DNA of 5,180 bases from an uncultured Lachnospiraceae bacterium (GCA_910586585.1 CAJUKA010000205.1:1-5180), one strand, 5' to 3'; counted from the first letter of the stretch, positions 1 through 4,847 are shown. Made by a program: numbers and translations. The notes: a model not told the origin generated them from the sequence alone.

Positions 1-331
1 TGACTGCCTTGTTAATTGCCTTATCACTGGAAATTCCATAATTTGTTTCTATGTATCGCTGAATTTGGTACATATCTACATCGGTAATGCAACTTCCATT
101 CCGTTTCCACAATAGCTGCTTTATAATATCAATTTTATTTGTCAGCTCATTTTTGCATATGGCATCTTTCAATACCGGATCTCTGTATAAAATAGTCATG
201 CAGTTTTCGATGGAGGATTTCACATTCCCTTTCTGCGTTCTTGCAAGTGACTCCAGCACATCCTCCACGGTACTCATTTCCATATCAAGCGCTTTCCCGA
301 CTGCATCCCATAATTCGTTTTCTACCTGCAC
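1..331 (-). CDS. VapE/VirE-family protein, N-terminal part (cut by window start)
   Basis: The reading frame is open from about base 346 down to base 1, so the C-terminal part, including the expected P-loop ATPase/helicase core, lies outside the window. The visible part contains ENELWDAVGKALDM, then a KGNVKSSIENCMTIL-like stretch, 'RDPVLKDAICKNE' and 'DVDMYQIQRYIETNYGIS'. This order resembles the N-terminal lead-in of virulence-associated E (VapE/VirE) proteins of phages and integrative elements, recognised from memory. These proteins commonly follow a CHC2 primase-like gene, as here, and probably act in element replication. The start is uncertain: GTG at 331 has AGGA seven bases upstream; TTG at 346 and ATG at 283 (one base after the upstream stop codon) are alternatives. 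With GTG the gene overlaps the primase-like gene by 47 bp, suggesting translational coupling. Confidence 0.75.
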   Translation of the reverse strand, partial: MQVENELWDAVGKALDMEMSTVEDVLESLARTQKGNVKSSIENCMTILYRDPVLKDAICKNELTNKIDIIKQLLWKRNGSCITDVDMYQIQRYIETNYGISSDKAINKAV

Positions 332-932
332 AGACTTTTCCTGCAATTTCCTCCACCTTCTTCCTATCCTTTAAAAATAACTCCTGCCTTTCTGAAACCT
401 CTCCCATACACAGAATATCCAGCCAGTAATTGATAAGCGGCTCTGCATGGAGCATCTGTGCATAATCTTCCGAAAAAATAATATCAGGCGGTTTTCCAAT
501 GAGAAAATGATTTACATCGTCAATCTCCAAGATACAATTCCTCAACCTATCAATTGTCTGACTGCACCATTTTTCAAAACGCTCTTTAATATGCGCTATT
601 CTTTCACGTTTTGCCTTTTCCCTGTGAATACGTTCTTTCTCCTGTATATTCAGTTTTTTATTCCCCATTACCTCAACAGGCAGAGCAAAGTCCTCTATCA
701 GCTTTCGTGCCGCATCATACTGTGACAATCCAAACATACGGGAAACATAATCAATCGCATCTCCACCAACGCCGCAGGCAAAACAATGATAATTCTTGTC
801 AATCTTCATGCTTGGGTGTTTATCATCATGGAATGGACAACAGGCAGTTCCATTTCTCCTAACTTTCAGACCATAATGTTCTGCCACTTGTCTTGCAGTC
901 AGATGTTCCTTTACTTCTGAAAAAATATTCAA
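285..932 (-). CDS. CHC2 zinc-finger primase-like protein
   Basis: A 215-residue protein whose first 85 residues match the zinc-binding domain of DnaG-type primases: C32-P-F-H35 followed by H-P-S-M and then C50-F-A-C53-G, giving a CHCC zinc site, with GDAIDYV after it. No TOPRIM catalytic domain is visible; residues 91-120 are a Lys/Arg/Glu-rich helix and the rest is unassigned. Stand-alone CHC2 proteins of this size sit next to VapE in many Firmicutes mobile elements and probably help prime or load element replication; the role is inferred from family and context. The start is TTG at 932, because an in-frame TGA lies just upstream and no other start is available. The GGAGG Shine-Dalgarno sits about 13 bases away, longer than usual. 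The gene overlaps the start of the VapE-like gene. Confidence 0.85.
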   Translation of the reverse strand: MNIFSEVKEHLTARQVAEHYGLKVRRNGTACCPFHDDKHPSMKIDKNYHCFACGVGGDAIDYVSRMFGLSQYDAARKLIEDFALPVEVMGNKKLNIQEKERIHREKAKRERIAHIKERFEKWCSQTIDRLRNCILEIDDVNHFLIGKPPDIIFSEDYAQMLHAEPLINYWLDILCMGEVSERQELFLKDRKKVEEIAGKVCAGRKRIMGCSRESA

Positions 933-959
933 TTTTACAGCTTTCCCTCCTTTTCATTC

Positions 960-1010
960 GGAAAAGCCTCTGCTATAATAAATCTGCAACATATATAAGG
1001 AGGCTTATCC
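960..1010 (-). other. Long-looped hairpin before the primase-like gene
   Basis: GGA-A-AAGCCTC at 960-970 pairs with GAGGCTT-A-TCC at 1000-1010: ten pairs with one mismatch and a 29-base loop. Read on the minus strand it ends in GAGGCTTTTCC, a weak T-tract. It could be a leaky terminator or attenuator between the mobC-like gene and the primase-like gene, or simply leader structure. The long loop keeps confidence low. Confidence 0.3.
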
Positions 1011-1020
1011 TTTTTATATT

Positions 1021-1050
1021 CAGAGTAAATTGCGCCAACAACTTACTCTG
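1021..1050 (-). other. Hairpin spanning the mobC-like stop codon
   Basis: CAGAGTAAATTG (1021-1032) faces CAACTTACTCTG (1039-1050) around a 6-base loop. On the plus strand one position is an A-C mismatch; in minus-strand RNA the same position is a G-U pair, so all 12 pairs form. This asymmetry suggests it acts in the minus-strand mRNA. The TAA stop codon (1043-1045) lies in the upstream arm. No U-run follows, so it is not a classical terminator; mRNA stabilisation, processing or attenuation are possible. Confidence 0.5.
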
Positions 1051-1378
1051 CTTCTGAAATGTCCCTGTTGCCAGCAGGGGCATTTTCATTCTGTCCAATT
1101 TCTACTAACTGCTTTACCAGTTCCAGCAGTAATTTTTCATCTTCTGTATTTCCATTTTTCAGATGTTCCAATATCTGTTCTAAAACTTTTGCAACCCTGT
1201 TAGACATATAATTTCCGGCAGTTACCATCACTTCCTGTCCCAATATGGCTTTTCGGTAATAATCTCCCTTGGGAAGTCCCGATAATATAATCCTCGCTTC
1301 CACTTGGGCTTTTTCTTCATCACTCAGCCAGAATGCGATTGTATTTCGCCGAAACCTTACTTCACGCTTACACGCCAC
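1043..1378 (-). CDS. MobC-like relaxosome accessory protein
   Basis: An 111-residue protein with an N-terminal basic segment followed by residues 13-46 of the type TIAFWLSDEEKAQVEARI...SGLPKGDYYRKAIL. This resembles the ribbon-helix-helix region of MobC-like proteins, which bind near oriT and help the relaxase of mobilizable plasmids and integrative elements. The C-terminal half is a Leu/Glu-rich helix (about 57-97), probably for oligomerisation. I chose GTG at 1378, eight bases after AGGGG, giving an 11-bp overlap with the integrase gene; the frame stays open up to a TTG at 1417 but that has no better ribosome site. It aligns with the second MobC-like protein in this window at 15 of 35 positions over the N-terminal domain. 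No relaxase is visible, so the mobilization role is inferred. Confidence 0.65.
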   Translation of the reverse strand: MACKREVRFRRNTIAFWLSDEEKAQVEARIILSGLPKGDYYRKAILGQEVMVTAGNYMSNRVAKVLEQILEHLKNGNTEDEKLLLELVKQLVEIGQNENAPAGNRDISEAE

Positions 1379-2447
1379 TTTCCTCACCCCTCTCCACTTT
1401 TCCAAGCCTGTCCGCAATCTTTATCTGCGCATCCATAGACTGATGACAATATGTTTCAATCGTAGTCGTTACTTTCCCATGCCCTAGCCGTTTTGCAATC
1501 TCAACAGGACTGAACCCCATCTGCACAAGCATACTCGCATGACTGTGTCTGGTACAATGGACAGTAATCTTTTTTACACCTGACAGCTTGATTCCCCGTT
1601 CCATTTCATGCTCAAAGAAGCTCTTTGTCCTCCCTGCAAAAAGACGTGTGCCTGCCCTTGCCCGATAGAGTGTTGAAATATACTCTTTGATTGCTTCCTG
1701 TAATTCCTTATGTATGGTAATTACCCTTATGGAACTTTCTGTTTTCGGTGCAGTTATCAAATCCTCTCCGTCAATCCTCGCAAGTGATTCATCAACGGTA
1801 ATCGTGCCTTCCTCAAAATTTATGTCCTTTACCTGAAGGGCAAGTAATTCTCCCAAACGCATTCCCGTCCAGAATAAAATCTGAAATGCAACCCAAGAAT
1901 CCTGCTTATCCATAATCGTATCCGAAAACTTCTGAAATTCTTTCAAAGTCCAGTATGGTCTTTCATCCGCCCTGCTCTTTCCCATACTTCCTGCTTTCCG
2001 GCATGGATTGGAACGCAACTCATAAAAATTGACTGCATAATTCAGAATAGCGCTGAGCTGGTTATGTATGGTTTTCAAATAAGTAGGCTTAAAGCCTTTC
2101 TCCATCATTTCACCCTGCCATTTTCTTATCATAGGGGCAGTGATTTCATTGATTGGTGTTTTGCCAAAGTAAGGCAGGACTTTATCATTCATCACATACT
2201 CTTTCTGTTTCATGGTCGTTTTCCGCAGACGTTTTTCCATATCTGCTTTGTAAATCTCCCAAAAATCAGCCAGCGTCATTGTTGGATCAGAAGATTGCTG
2301 CAATAAGAAATGTGCATACCATTCTTCCGCTTCTTTCTTTGTTTTGAACCCTCTTTTCTGTGACTTCTTTTTCGCTCCTGTCCAATCCGTCCAGCGGTAT
2401 TGTATCCGCCATGTGCCGTTTGGATCTTTTTTCGCATTACAGCTCAT
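1368..2447 (-). CDS. int: Tyrosine recombinase, Tn916-type integrase
   Basis: A 359-residue site-specific recombinase that would integrate and excise the element. Residues 1-45 (NGTWRIQYRWTDWTGAKKKSQKRGF) resemble the AP2-like arm-binding domain of Tn916-type integrases; about 57-155 is the SAM-like core-binding domain; the C-terminal catalytic domain carries all expected residues: R197 (TGMRLGE), K235 (APKTESS), H297 and R300 (HCTRHSHAS), H323 (LGHG) and nucleophile Y333 (ETYCH). It therefore looks intact. The start is ATG at 2447, preceded by GGAGG at good spacing; the frame is open ten codons further up, but that overlaps the excisionase-like gene more and lacks a ribosome site. The start overlaps the excisionase-like stop codon as ATGA, so the two are probably translationally coupled and share the promoter near 2700. 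The end overlaps the mobC-like gene. Confidence 0.95.
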   Translation of the reverse strand: MSCNAKKDPNGTWRIQYRWTDWTGAKKKSQKRGFKTKKEAEEWYAHFLLQQSSDPTMTLADFWEIYKADMEKRLRKTTMKQKEYVMNDKVLPYFGKTPINEITAPMIRKWQGEMMEKGFKPTYLKTIHNQLSAILNYAVNFYELRSNPCRKAGSMGKSRADERPYWTLKEFQKFSDTIMDKQDSWVAFQILFWTGMRLGELLALQVKDINFEEGTITVDESLARIDGEDLITAPKTESSIRVITIHKELQEAIKEYISTLYRARAGTRLFAGRTKSFFEHEMERGIKLSGVKKITVHCTRHSHASMLVQMGFSPVEIAKRLGHGKVTTTIETYCHQSMDAQIKIADRLGKVERGEESGV

Positions 2448-2638
2448 ACAACCGCCTCCTTTGCCGCCCCGTACCATTTTTCTTTGAAATAGGCTACGGG
2501 GATTTTCCCTGCGATTGTGAGAAAGCCTTTAGAAGATAATTCGCTGTTCATTTCCCGTAAAATCTTGTAGGACTTTCCCATACTGATGCCGAGCATTGCC
2601 GCAATATCTGCTGCACTGTAATAAAGTTTTTCGTTCAT
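2444..2638 (-). CDS. xis: Small excisionase-like winged HTH protein
   Basis: A 64-residue protein beginning MNEKLYYSAADIAAMLGIS, a helix-turn-helix (about residues 8-29) of the MerR/excisionase type, followed by a likely wing and 'VAYFKEKWY' near the end. Small HTH proteins of this form immediately precede integrase genes in many Firmicutes integrative elements and act as recombination directionality factors, bending attachment-site DNA to favour excision. The start is ATG at 2638 with AGGAGG seven bases upstream. Its TGA overlaps the integrase ATG by ATGA. It is the first gene after the leftward promoter at 2697-2725, so repressor binding at the GTATC operators would limit excision. The gene symbol reflects position and family; direct Xis activity is inferred. 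Confidence 0.8.
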   Translation of the reverse strand: MNEKLYYSAADIAAMLGISMGKSYKILREMNSELSSKGFLTIAGKIPVAYFKEKWYGAAKEAVV

Positions 2639-2674
2639 GTTGTTTCCTCCTATTTATACCATTTGTTTTTTATG

Positions 2675-2691
2675 TGTATCATTTTGATACA
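2675..2691. promoter_or_regulatory. Operator-like inverted repeat O1
   Basis: Perfect TGTATCA-TTT-TGATACA inverted repeat. It covers the predicted transcription start (about 2690) of the leftward excisionase-integrase promoter. It shares the GTATC...GATAC half-sites with O2 and O3 but has a 5-base rather than 4-base spacer. The likely ligand is the XRE repressor encoded at 2837-3382. Confidence 0.7.
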
Positions 2692-2696
2692 TTTAT

Positions 2697-2725
2697 ATAT
2701 TAGCGTATCTTTTGATACGTGTCAA
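2697..2725 (-). promoter_or_regulatory. Leftward promoter of the xis-int operon
   Basis: Minus-strand TTGACA (2720-2725), a 17-bp spacer, then TAATAT (2697-2702): consensus -35, near-consensus -10 and ideal spacing. The spacer contains the whole of O2. The predicted start near 2690 gives a leader of about 50 nt before the excisionase-like gene. Confidence 0.8.
2704..2719. promoter_or_regulatory. Operator-like inverted repeat O2
   Basis: Perfect CGTATC-TTTT-GATACG inverted repeat. It fills the -35/-10 spacer of the leftward promoter and overlaps the -35 of the rightward promoter (2712-2717). A protein bound here should block both promoters, which makes it the likely central operator of the switch. 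Confidence 0.75.
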
Positions 2726-2740
2726 TAGCTTTTTTAATAT
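2712..2740 (+). promoter_or_regulatory. Rightward promoter of the repressor gene
   Basis: TTGATA (2712-2717), a 17-bp spacer, TAATAT (2735-2740). It overlaps the divergent leftward promoter, whose -35 lies inside this spacer. The predicted start is near 2747, giving a leader of about 90 nt before the repressor ATG. Confidence 0.7.
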
Positions 2741-2754
2741 CTCTTTATTTATTC

Positions 2755-2770
2755 CGTATCTTATGATATG
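2755..2770. promoter_or_regulatory. Operator-like inverted repeat O3
   Basis: CGTATC-TTAT-GATATG, an inverted repeat with the same 4-base spacer as O2 and one altered half-site (GATAT instead of GATAC). It lies just downstream of the predicted rightward start, mirroring O1 on the other side. It is probably a weaker site used for repressor autoregulation. Confidence 0.6.
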
Positions 2771-2836
2771 ATTAAGTTGCATTTGATATTTGCTTATATT
2801 GATGAAAAATACCATAACACAGGAGGCATAATAATT

Positions 2837-3382
2837 ATGACAGTCGGCGAAAATATTCGACGCATACGTCAAGAACGAGGTCTGACATTAAAGCAATTAG
2901 GAGAAATGGTTGGCGTCAGCGAAGCCTACATTAGAGCATATGAGAGCGGGCGCAGAAACCCCAAGTTAAAATCATTAGAAGCTTTAGCACAGGCACTCGC
3001 TGTCAATGTAGAAGTATTAACCAACTCTGATTTTGACGGCATCAAAGCTATGCACAGGCTTTTTCAAGTGTTCCGCCAGTATGACGGGCATTTGTTTGAA
3101 TATCAGGATCAGGACGGCAATGATATGGTTGCTGTCAGCTTTGGCACACTTTCTTTAATGCGCTCATGGTGTGATCGCTACGAAGAATATATGGAAGAAG
3201 TGGAAAAATGTAATTCTATTAAGGATGTGAAGAAACGCGGGGAAGCACTATTAAAGGCTGAAGCAGATTTCAATTTGTGGATGGATATTTATCCGGAATC
3301 GGAACCTTTTGATTTGAATTTAAAGATACAGAAGGCGCATGATGTGGCTATGGATGAGATTGGACTAAACGTAAAAGATTAA
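2837..3382 (+). CDS. XRE-family transcriptional repressor
   Basis: A 181-residue protein with an N-terminal lambda-repressor-like helix-turn-helix (residues 4-61): IRRIRQERGLTLKQLGEMVGVSEAYIRAYESGRRNPKL is spread over helices 1-4, with the recognition helix about S28-Y35. The C-terminal 120 residues are acidic and aromatic; I do not recognise a catalytic or peptidase domain, and no LexA/CI-type cleavage motif is evident. It is divergent from the excisionase-integrase operon and next to three GTATC operators, the usual place for the immunity repressor of an integrative element. The start is ATG at 2837, ten bases after AGGAGG; the frame is open to an ATG at 2768, but that lies inside O3 and lacks a ribosome site. 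The repressor role is inferred from domain and context. How it is inactivated cannot be seen. Confidence 0.85.
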   Translation: MTVGENIRRIRQERGLTLKQLGEMVGVSEAYIRAYESGRRNPKLKSLEALAQALAVNVEVLTNSDFDGIKAMHRLFQVFRQYDGHLFEYQDQDGNDMVAVSFGTLSLMRSWCDRYEEYMEEVEKCNSIKDVKKRGEALLKAEADFNLWMDIYPESEPFDLNLKIQKAHDVAMDEIGLNVKD

Positions 3383-3404
3383 TATTATTAAAATAATTGT
3401 ACTA

Positions 3405-3433
3405 TTGACATAAATTGACAAAAAAACTATTAT
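3405..3433 (+). promoter_or_regulatory. Strong rightward promoter
   Basis: TTGACA (3405-3410), 17 bp, TATTAT (3428-3433): perfect -35, good -10 and ideal spacing, only 23 bases after the repressor stop codon. A second TTGACA at 3415-3420 is poorly spaced. The predicted start is near 3440. The next gene on this strand with a good ribosome site and ATG is almost 800 bases away, beyond a terminator, so this promoter probably serves the short unit ending at 3807. Confidence 0.7.
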
Positions 3434-3453
3434 TATAAGTGAGATACGTACTC

Positions 3454-3475
3454 CATATGAAACAGGATTCATATG
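3454..3475 (+). repeat. Perfect 8-bp inverted repeat in leader
   Basis: CATATGAA, six bases, TTCATATG. It begins about 14 bases after the predicted start of the 3440-3807 transcript, so it could be a 5' stem-loop stabilising that RNA or a protein-binding palindrome. Confidence 0.5.
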
Positions 3476-3780
3476 TGATTGCAAATGACTTTGTATGCAC
3501 TACAACTTAGCCATCGAATCTAAACACCTAGTGTTATTTGATTTTACATAGCATTATTTATTTTGCTAGGTTAATACAAAGGGAGGTGTTTGCAATCGAT
3601 TTTTATAGGCTACTAAGGGATTTTTGTCTGTTTATTCTTGGTATATATGGAGCAGACATATTTAAAAAATTGCGTATCTTGGTAAAAAAGCCCAAAGTAC
3701 AAGATTTTATATTCTTTGTGGTATCATATTGGATGATACATACGCTTTTTCCTACCTCTAAGAGAATAGACAAACCCGGC

Positions 3781-3807
3781 AACCTCAACATTTCTGTTGA
3801 GGTTTTT
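3781..3807 (+). terminator. Rho-independent terminator, rightward
   Basis: AACCTCAACA (3781-3790), loop TTTC, TGTTGAGGTT (3795-3804): a perfect 10-bp stem with a tetraloop, ending in five consecutive T residues (3803-3807). On the opposite strand the stem is followed by GCCGGG, so it acts rightward. It ends the unit starting near 3440. Confidence 0.85.
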
Positions 3808-3886
3808 GCTATAAAAGATACTGTATCAATACATGGTATCAAAATATTATAAAACAAACCTATAATTTTTTATAAATAAAAATTTT

Positions 3887-3903
3887 GTACCCAAATCGTA
3901 CCC
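3887..3903. repeat. Direct repeat pair GTACCC, 11-bp phased
   Basis: GTACCC-AAATC-GTACCC: two identical hexamers whose starts are 11 bp apart, about one helical turn. Tandem arm-type sites for tyrosine integrases with AP2-like N-terminal domains are commonly spaced this way, so it is a candidate integrase or excisionase site. Confidence 0.4.
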
Positions 3904-3913
3904 ACCGCCACAT

Positions 3914-3958
3914 AAAAAATCCCTACAAAGCCCACAACTACAAGCTTTGTAGGAATTT
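3914..3958 (-). terminator. Rho-independent terminator, leftward
   Basis: AAATCCCTACAAAGC (3917-3931) faces GCTTTGTAGGAATTT (3944-3958) around a 12-base loop. The single C-A mismatch on the plus strand becomes a G-U pair in minus-strand RNA, giving 15 continuous pairs, and the stem runs into six T residues on the minus strand (A-run at 3914-3919). It thus ends leftward transcripts. No substantial minus-strand gene lies between 3959 and the plus-strand gene at 4232, so it may insulate the block on its left from leftward read-through. Confidence 0.75.
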
Positions 3959-4080
3959 ACCCTCTCACTCGAACTCTTCCCGAAGTTTTTATCTGCAACT
4001 CACAAATGCTGATATTTCCTACATTTCGGGTGCTTCTATTTCACAAAATATCGCTCTTTTCGCACCGTTTTAAAAATTTT

Positions 4081-4099
4081 TAGTAGCAAAGTAGTAGCA
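4081..4099. repeat. Direct repeat pair TAGTAGCA, 11-bp phased
   Basis: TAGTAGCA-AAG-TAGTAGCA: two identical octamers with starts 11 bp apart. As I recall, the Tn916 integrase arm-type (DR2) site has an AGTAGTA core, and the second copy here sits in AAGTAGTAGCA. This makes it a candidate arm site for the AP2-type integrase at 1368-2447 or for a neighbouring element's integrase. Confidence 0.45.
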
Positions 4100-4129
4100 G
4101 TAATTAAAACCTATCATAATCCATCGGTT

Positions 4130-4138
4130 TGATATAAT
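4130..4138 (+). promoter_or_regulatory. Possible extended -10 promoter for the second mobC-like gene
   Basis: TGA-TATAAT is a perfect extended -10 element. No good -35 hexamer lies at the right distance. The predicted start near 4145 would give an 87-nt leader before the ATG at 4232. Confidence 0.4.
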
Positions 4139-4231
4139 CTACTTTTACATTACTGAAACAAATAATTTCCTGTGGCTGTCTGGTTGCCATATAACACCTG
4201 CTACCACACCCAAAATGAAAGGAGCATTACC

Positions 4232-4603
4232 ATGAGCAACAAACATAAAAATCCAACCATCAGCTTCAGAATCACTGATGCCGAACGTAAACAAATCGAG
4301 GCACGCATTCTTGCCAGTGGAATGATGAAAAAAGATTACTTTGTCCGTTCCTGCATTTACAACCGCATCTGCGTTGTTGGCAAGAAAGAAACCATATATC
4401 CATTGCTACAAACTGTCAATGCACTGTACCTACAATTACTTAAAATGCAAAGAGAATTTACCGCAAACGATGTTACTCCTGATACGCTTCCTTCTTTGGA
4501 ATCCATTAAGGAATTACAAACTGAATACACCAATATGCTGACAGCTATCATTGACCTGCTGGATGGTGCAAAATATCTGTGGGAAGGAAACCAGCATGAA
4601 TAA
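4232..4603 (+). CDS. MobC-like relaxosome accessory protein (second copy)
   Basis: A 123-residue protein. Residues 8-46 (PTISFRITDAERKQIEARI...SGMMKKDYFVRS) match the ribbon-helix-helix type N-terminal region of MobC-like mobilization proteins and align with the other MobC-like protein in this window at 15 of 35 positions, sharing QxEARI and SGxxKxDY-type residues. The C-terminal part is helical (about 55-115), with no similarity I can see to the first copy. The start is ATG at 4232, seven bases after AGGAG; the frame is open 20 codons upstream without a ribosome site. It overlaps the next gene by 8 bp, so they are probably co-translated. It lies on the opposite strand from the first copy and beyond the candidate element end, suggesting it belongs to a different element. 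Confidence 0.7.
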   Translation: MSNKHKNPTISFRITDAERKQIEARILASGMMKKDYFVRSCIYNRICVVGKKETIYPLLQTVNALYLQLLKMQREFTANDVTPDTLPSLESIKELQTEYTNMLTAIIDLLDGAKYLWEGNQHE

Positions 4604-4847
4604 CAATCTTACTTTTCAGTTTGGTATGTACGAACCTGCAACCGATTCCATCATTGTGAACACTGGCGAAAATTCCATTCTTGTTATCCGTTGTAAAGAA
4701 TGTAATTCCTCTGTTACCTTCGATGAGCCCAGTGATGTAGTCTATCTGTACCATTTAGCCGAAGAAACACCGCTTTTATACGCGAAGCTTGCATTGAAAG
4801 CAAATGGCTTACAAGATTATGTGAATGCCATGAATGAATTTAATTAA
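4596..4847 (+). CDS. Small DUF6061-like protein of unknown function
   Basis: An 83-residue protein starting at ATG 4596, seven bases after AAGGA and overlapping the mobC-like stop by 8 bp. The N-terminal half looks like beta strands (LTFQFGMYEPATDSIIV, then a strand ending VIRCKEC), and the C-terminal half is helical with 'PLLYAKLALKANGLQDYV'. The pattern of a short beta part followed by Leu-Tyr-rich helix ending PLxYAxLxLxxxxxxY recalls DUF6061, a family of small proteins in Firmicutes mobile elements; the match is from memory and only moderate. C33 and C36 form a lone CxxC pair, not enough to call a zinc site. A hairpin follows at 4858-4892. No function is known to me. Confidence 0.6.
   Translation: MNNNLTFQFGMYEPATDSIIVNTGENSILVIRCKECNSSVTFDEPSDVVYLYHLAEETPLLYAKLALKANGLQDYVNAMNEFN

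Larger units (their letters stand above)
3440..3807 (+). ncRNA. Putative short transcription unit: small RNA or unusual small-peptide gene
   Basis: About 370 nt lie between the promoter at 3405-3433 and the terminator at 3781-3807. Near the 5' end, CATATGAA and TTCATATG (3454-3475) form an 8-bp hairpin; GTATCAT and ATGATAC (3721-3739) form another. AAAGGGAGGTG at 3578-3588 is an excellent Shine-Dalgarno, but no ATG, GTG or TTG lies at normal spacing in a long frame. The codon in the right place is ATC (3595), in a frame continuing to 3852 that encodes hydrophobic stretches (FCLFILGIYGADIF, FIFFVVSYWMIHTLF) and would pass through the terminator. So it may be a regulatory RNA, a decayed gene, or a small membrane peptide with an unusual start. 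I do not recognise a family. Confidence 0.35.
3808..4231. other. Mostly non-coding stretch, possible element end
   Basis: No convincing gene is seen here. It contains two direct-repeat pairs with 11-bp periodicity (3887-3903 and 4081-4099), a leftward terminator (3914-3958), a possible extended -10 promoter (4130-4138), and a 28-codon minus-strand frame at 4104-4190 that starts MATRQPQ and ends DYDRF. Weak long-range complementarity also occurs (CCCGAA at 3979-3984 with TTCGGG at 4025-4030). The layout, beyond the repressor and rich in repeats without genes, is what one expects of an integrative element end. No attachment core can be defined without the other end or an empty site. Confidence 0.4.

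Noticed and set aside
87..862. Plus-strand frames of 62-95 codons opposite the CHC2/VapE-like genes
   Set aside because: They lie antisense to well-supported genes, lack ribosome sites and show no recognisable motif.
2064..2347. Plus-strand frames inside the integrase gene
   Set aside because: Antisense shadows of an intact integrase with all catalytic residues.
2768..2836. N-terminal extension of the repressor from ATG 2768
   Set aside because: The ATG lies inside operator O3 and has no Shine-Dalgarno, whereas ATG 2837 follows AGGAGG and begins the HTH domain.
3817..3840. Fourth full operator for the repressor
   Set aside because: Half-sites are in the order GATAC-T-GTATC, the reverse of O1-O3, and the spacing does not fit.
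3603..3857. 84-codon minus-strand frame MFYNILIPCI...
   Set aside because: No ribosome site, runs antisense through the terminator stem and mirrors the AT-rich plus-strand frame.
3961..3990. tRNA-like T-loop (GAGTTCGAGTG on the minus strand)
   Set aside because: The flanking bases do not pair, C61 is missing and no acceptor, D or anticodon arm can be built.
4357..4754. Minus-strand frames opposite the second mobC-like and DUF6061-like genes
   Set aside because: Shadows of two plus-strand genes that have good ribosome sites and coupled overlap.
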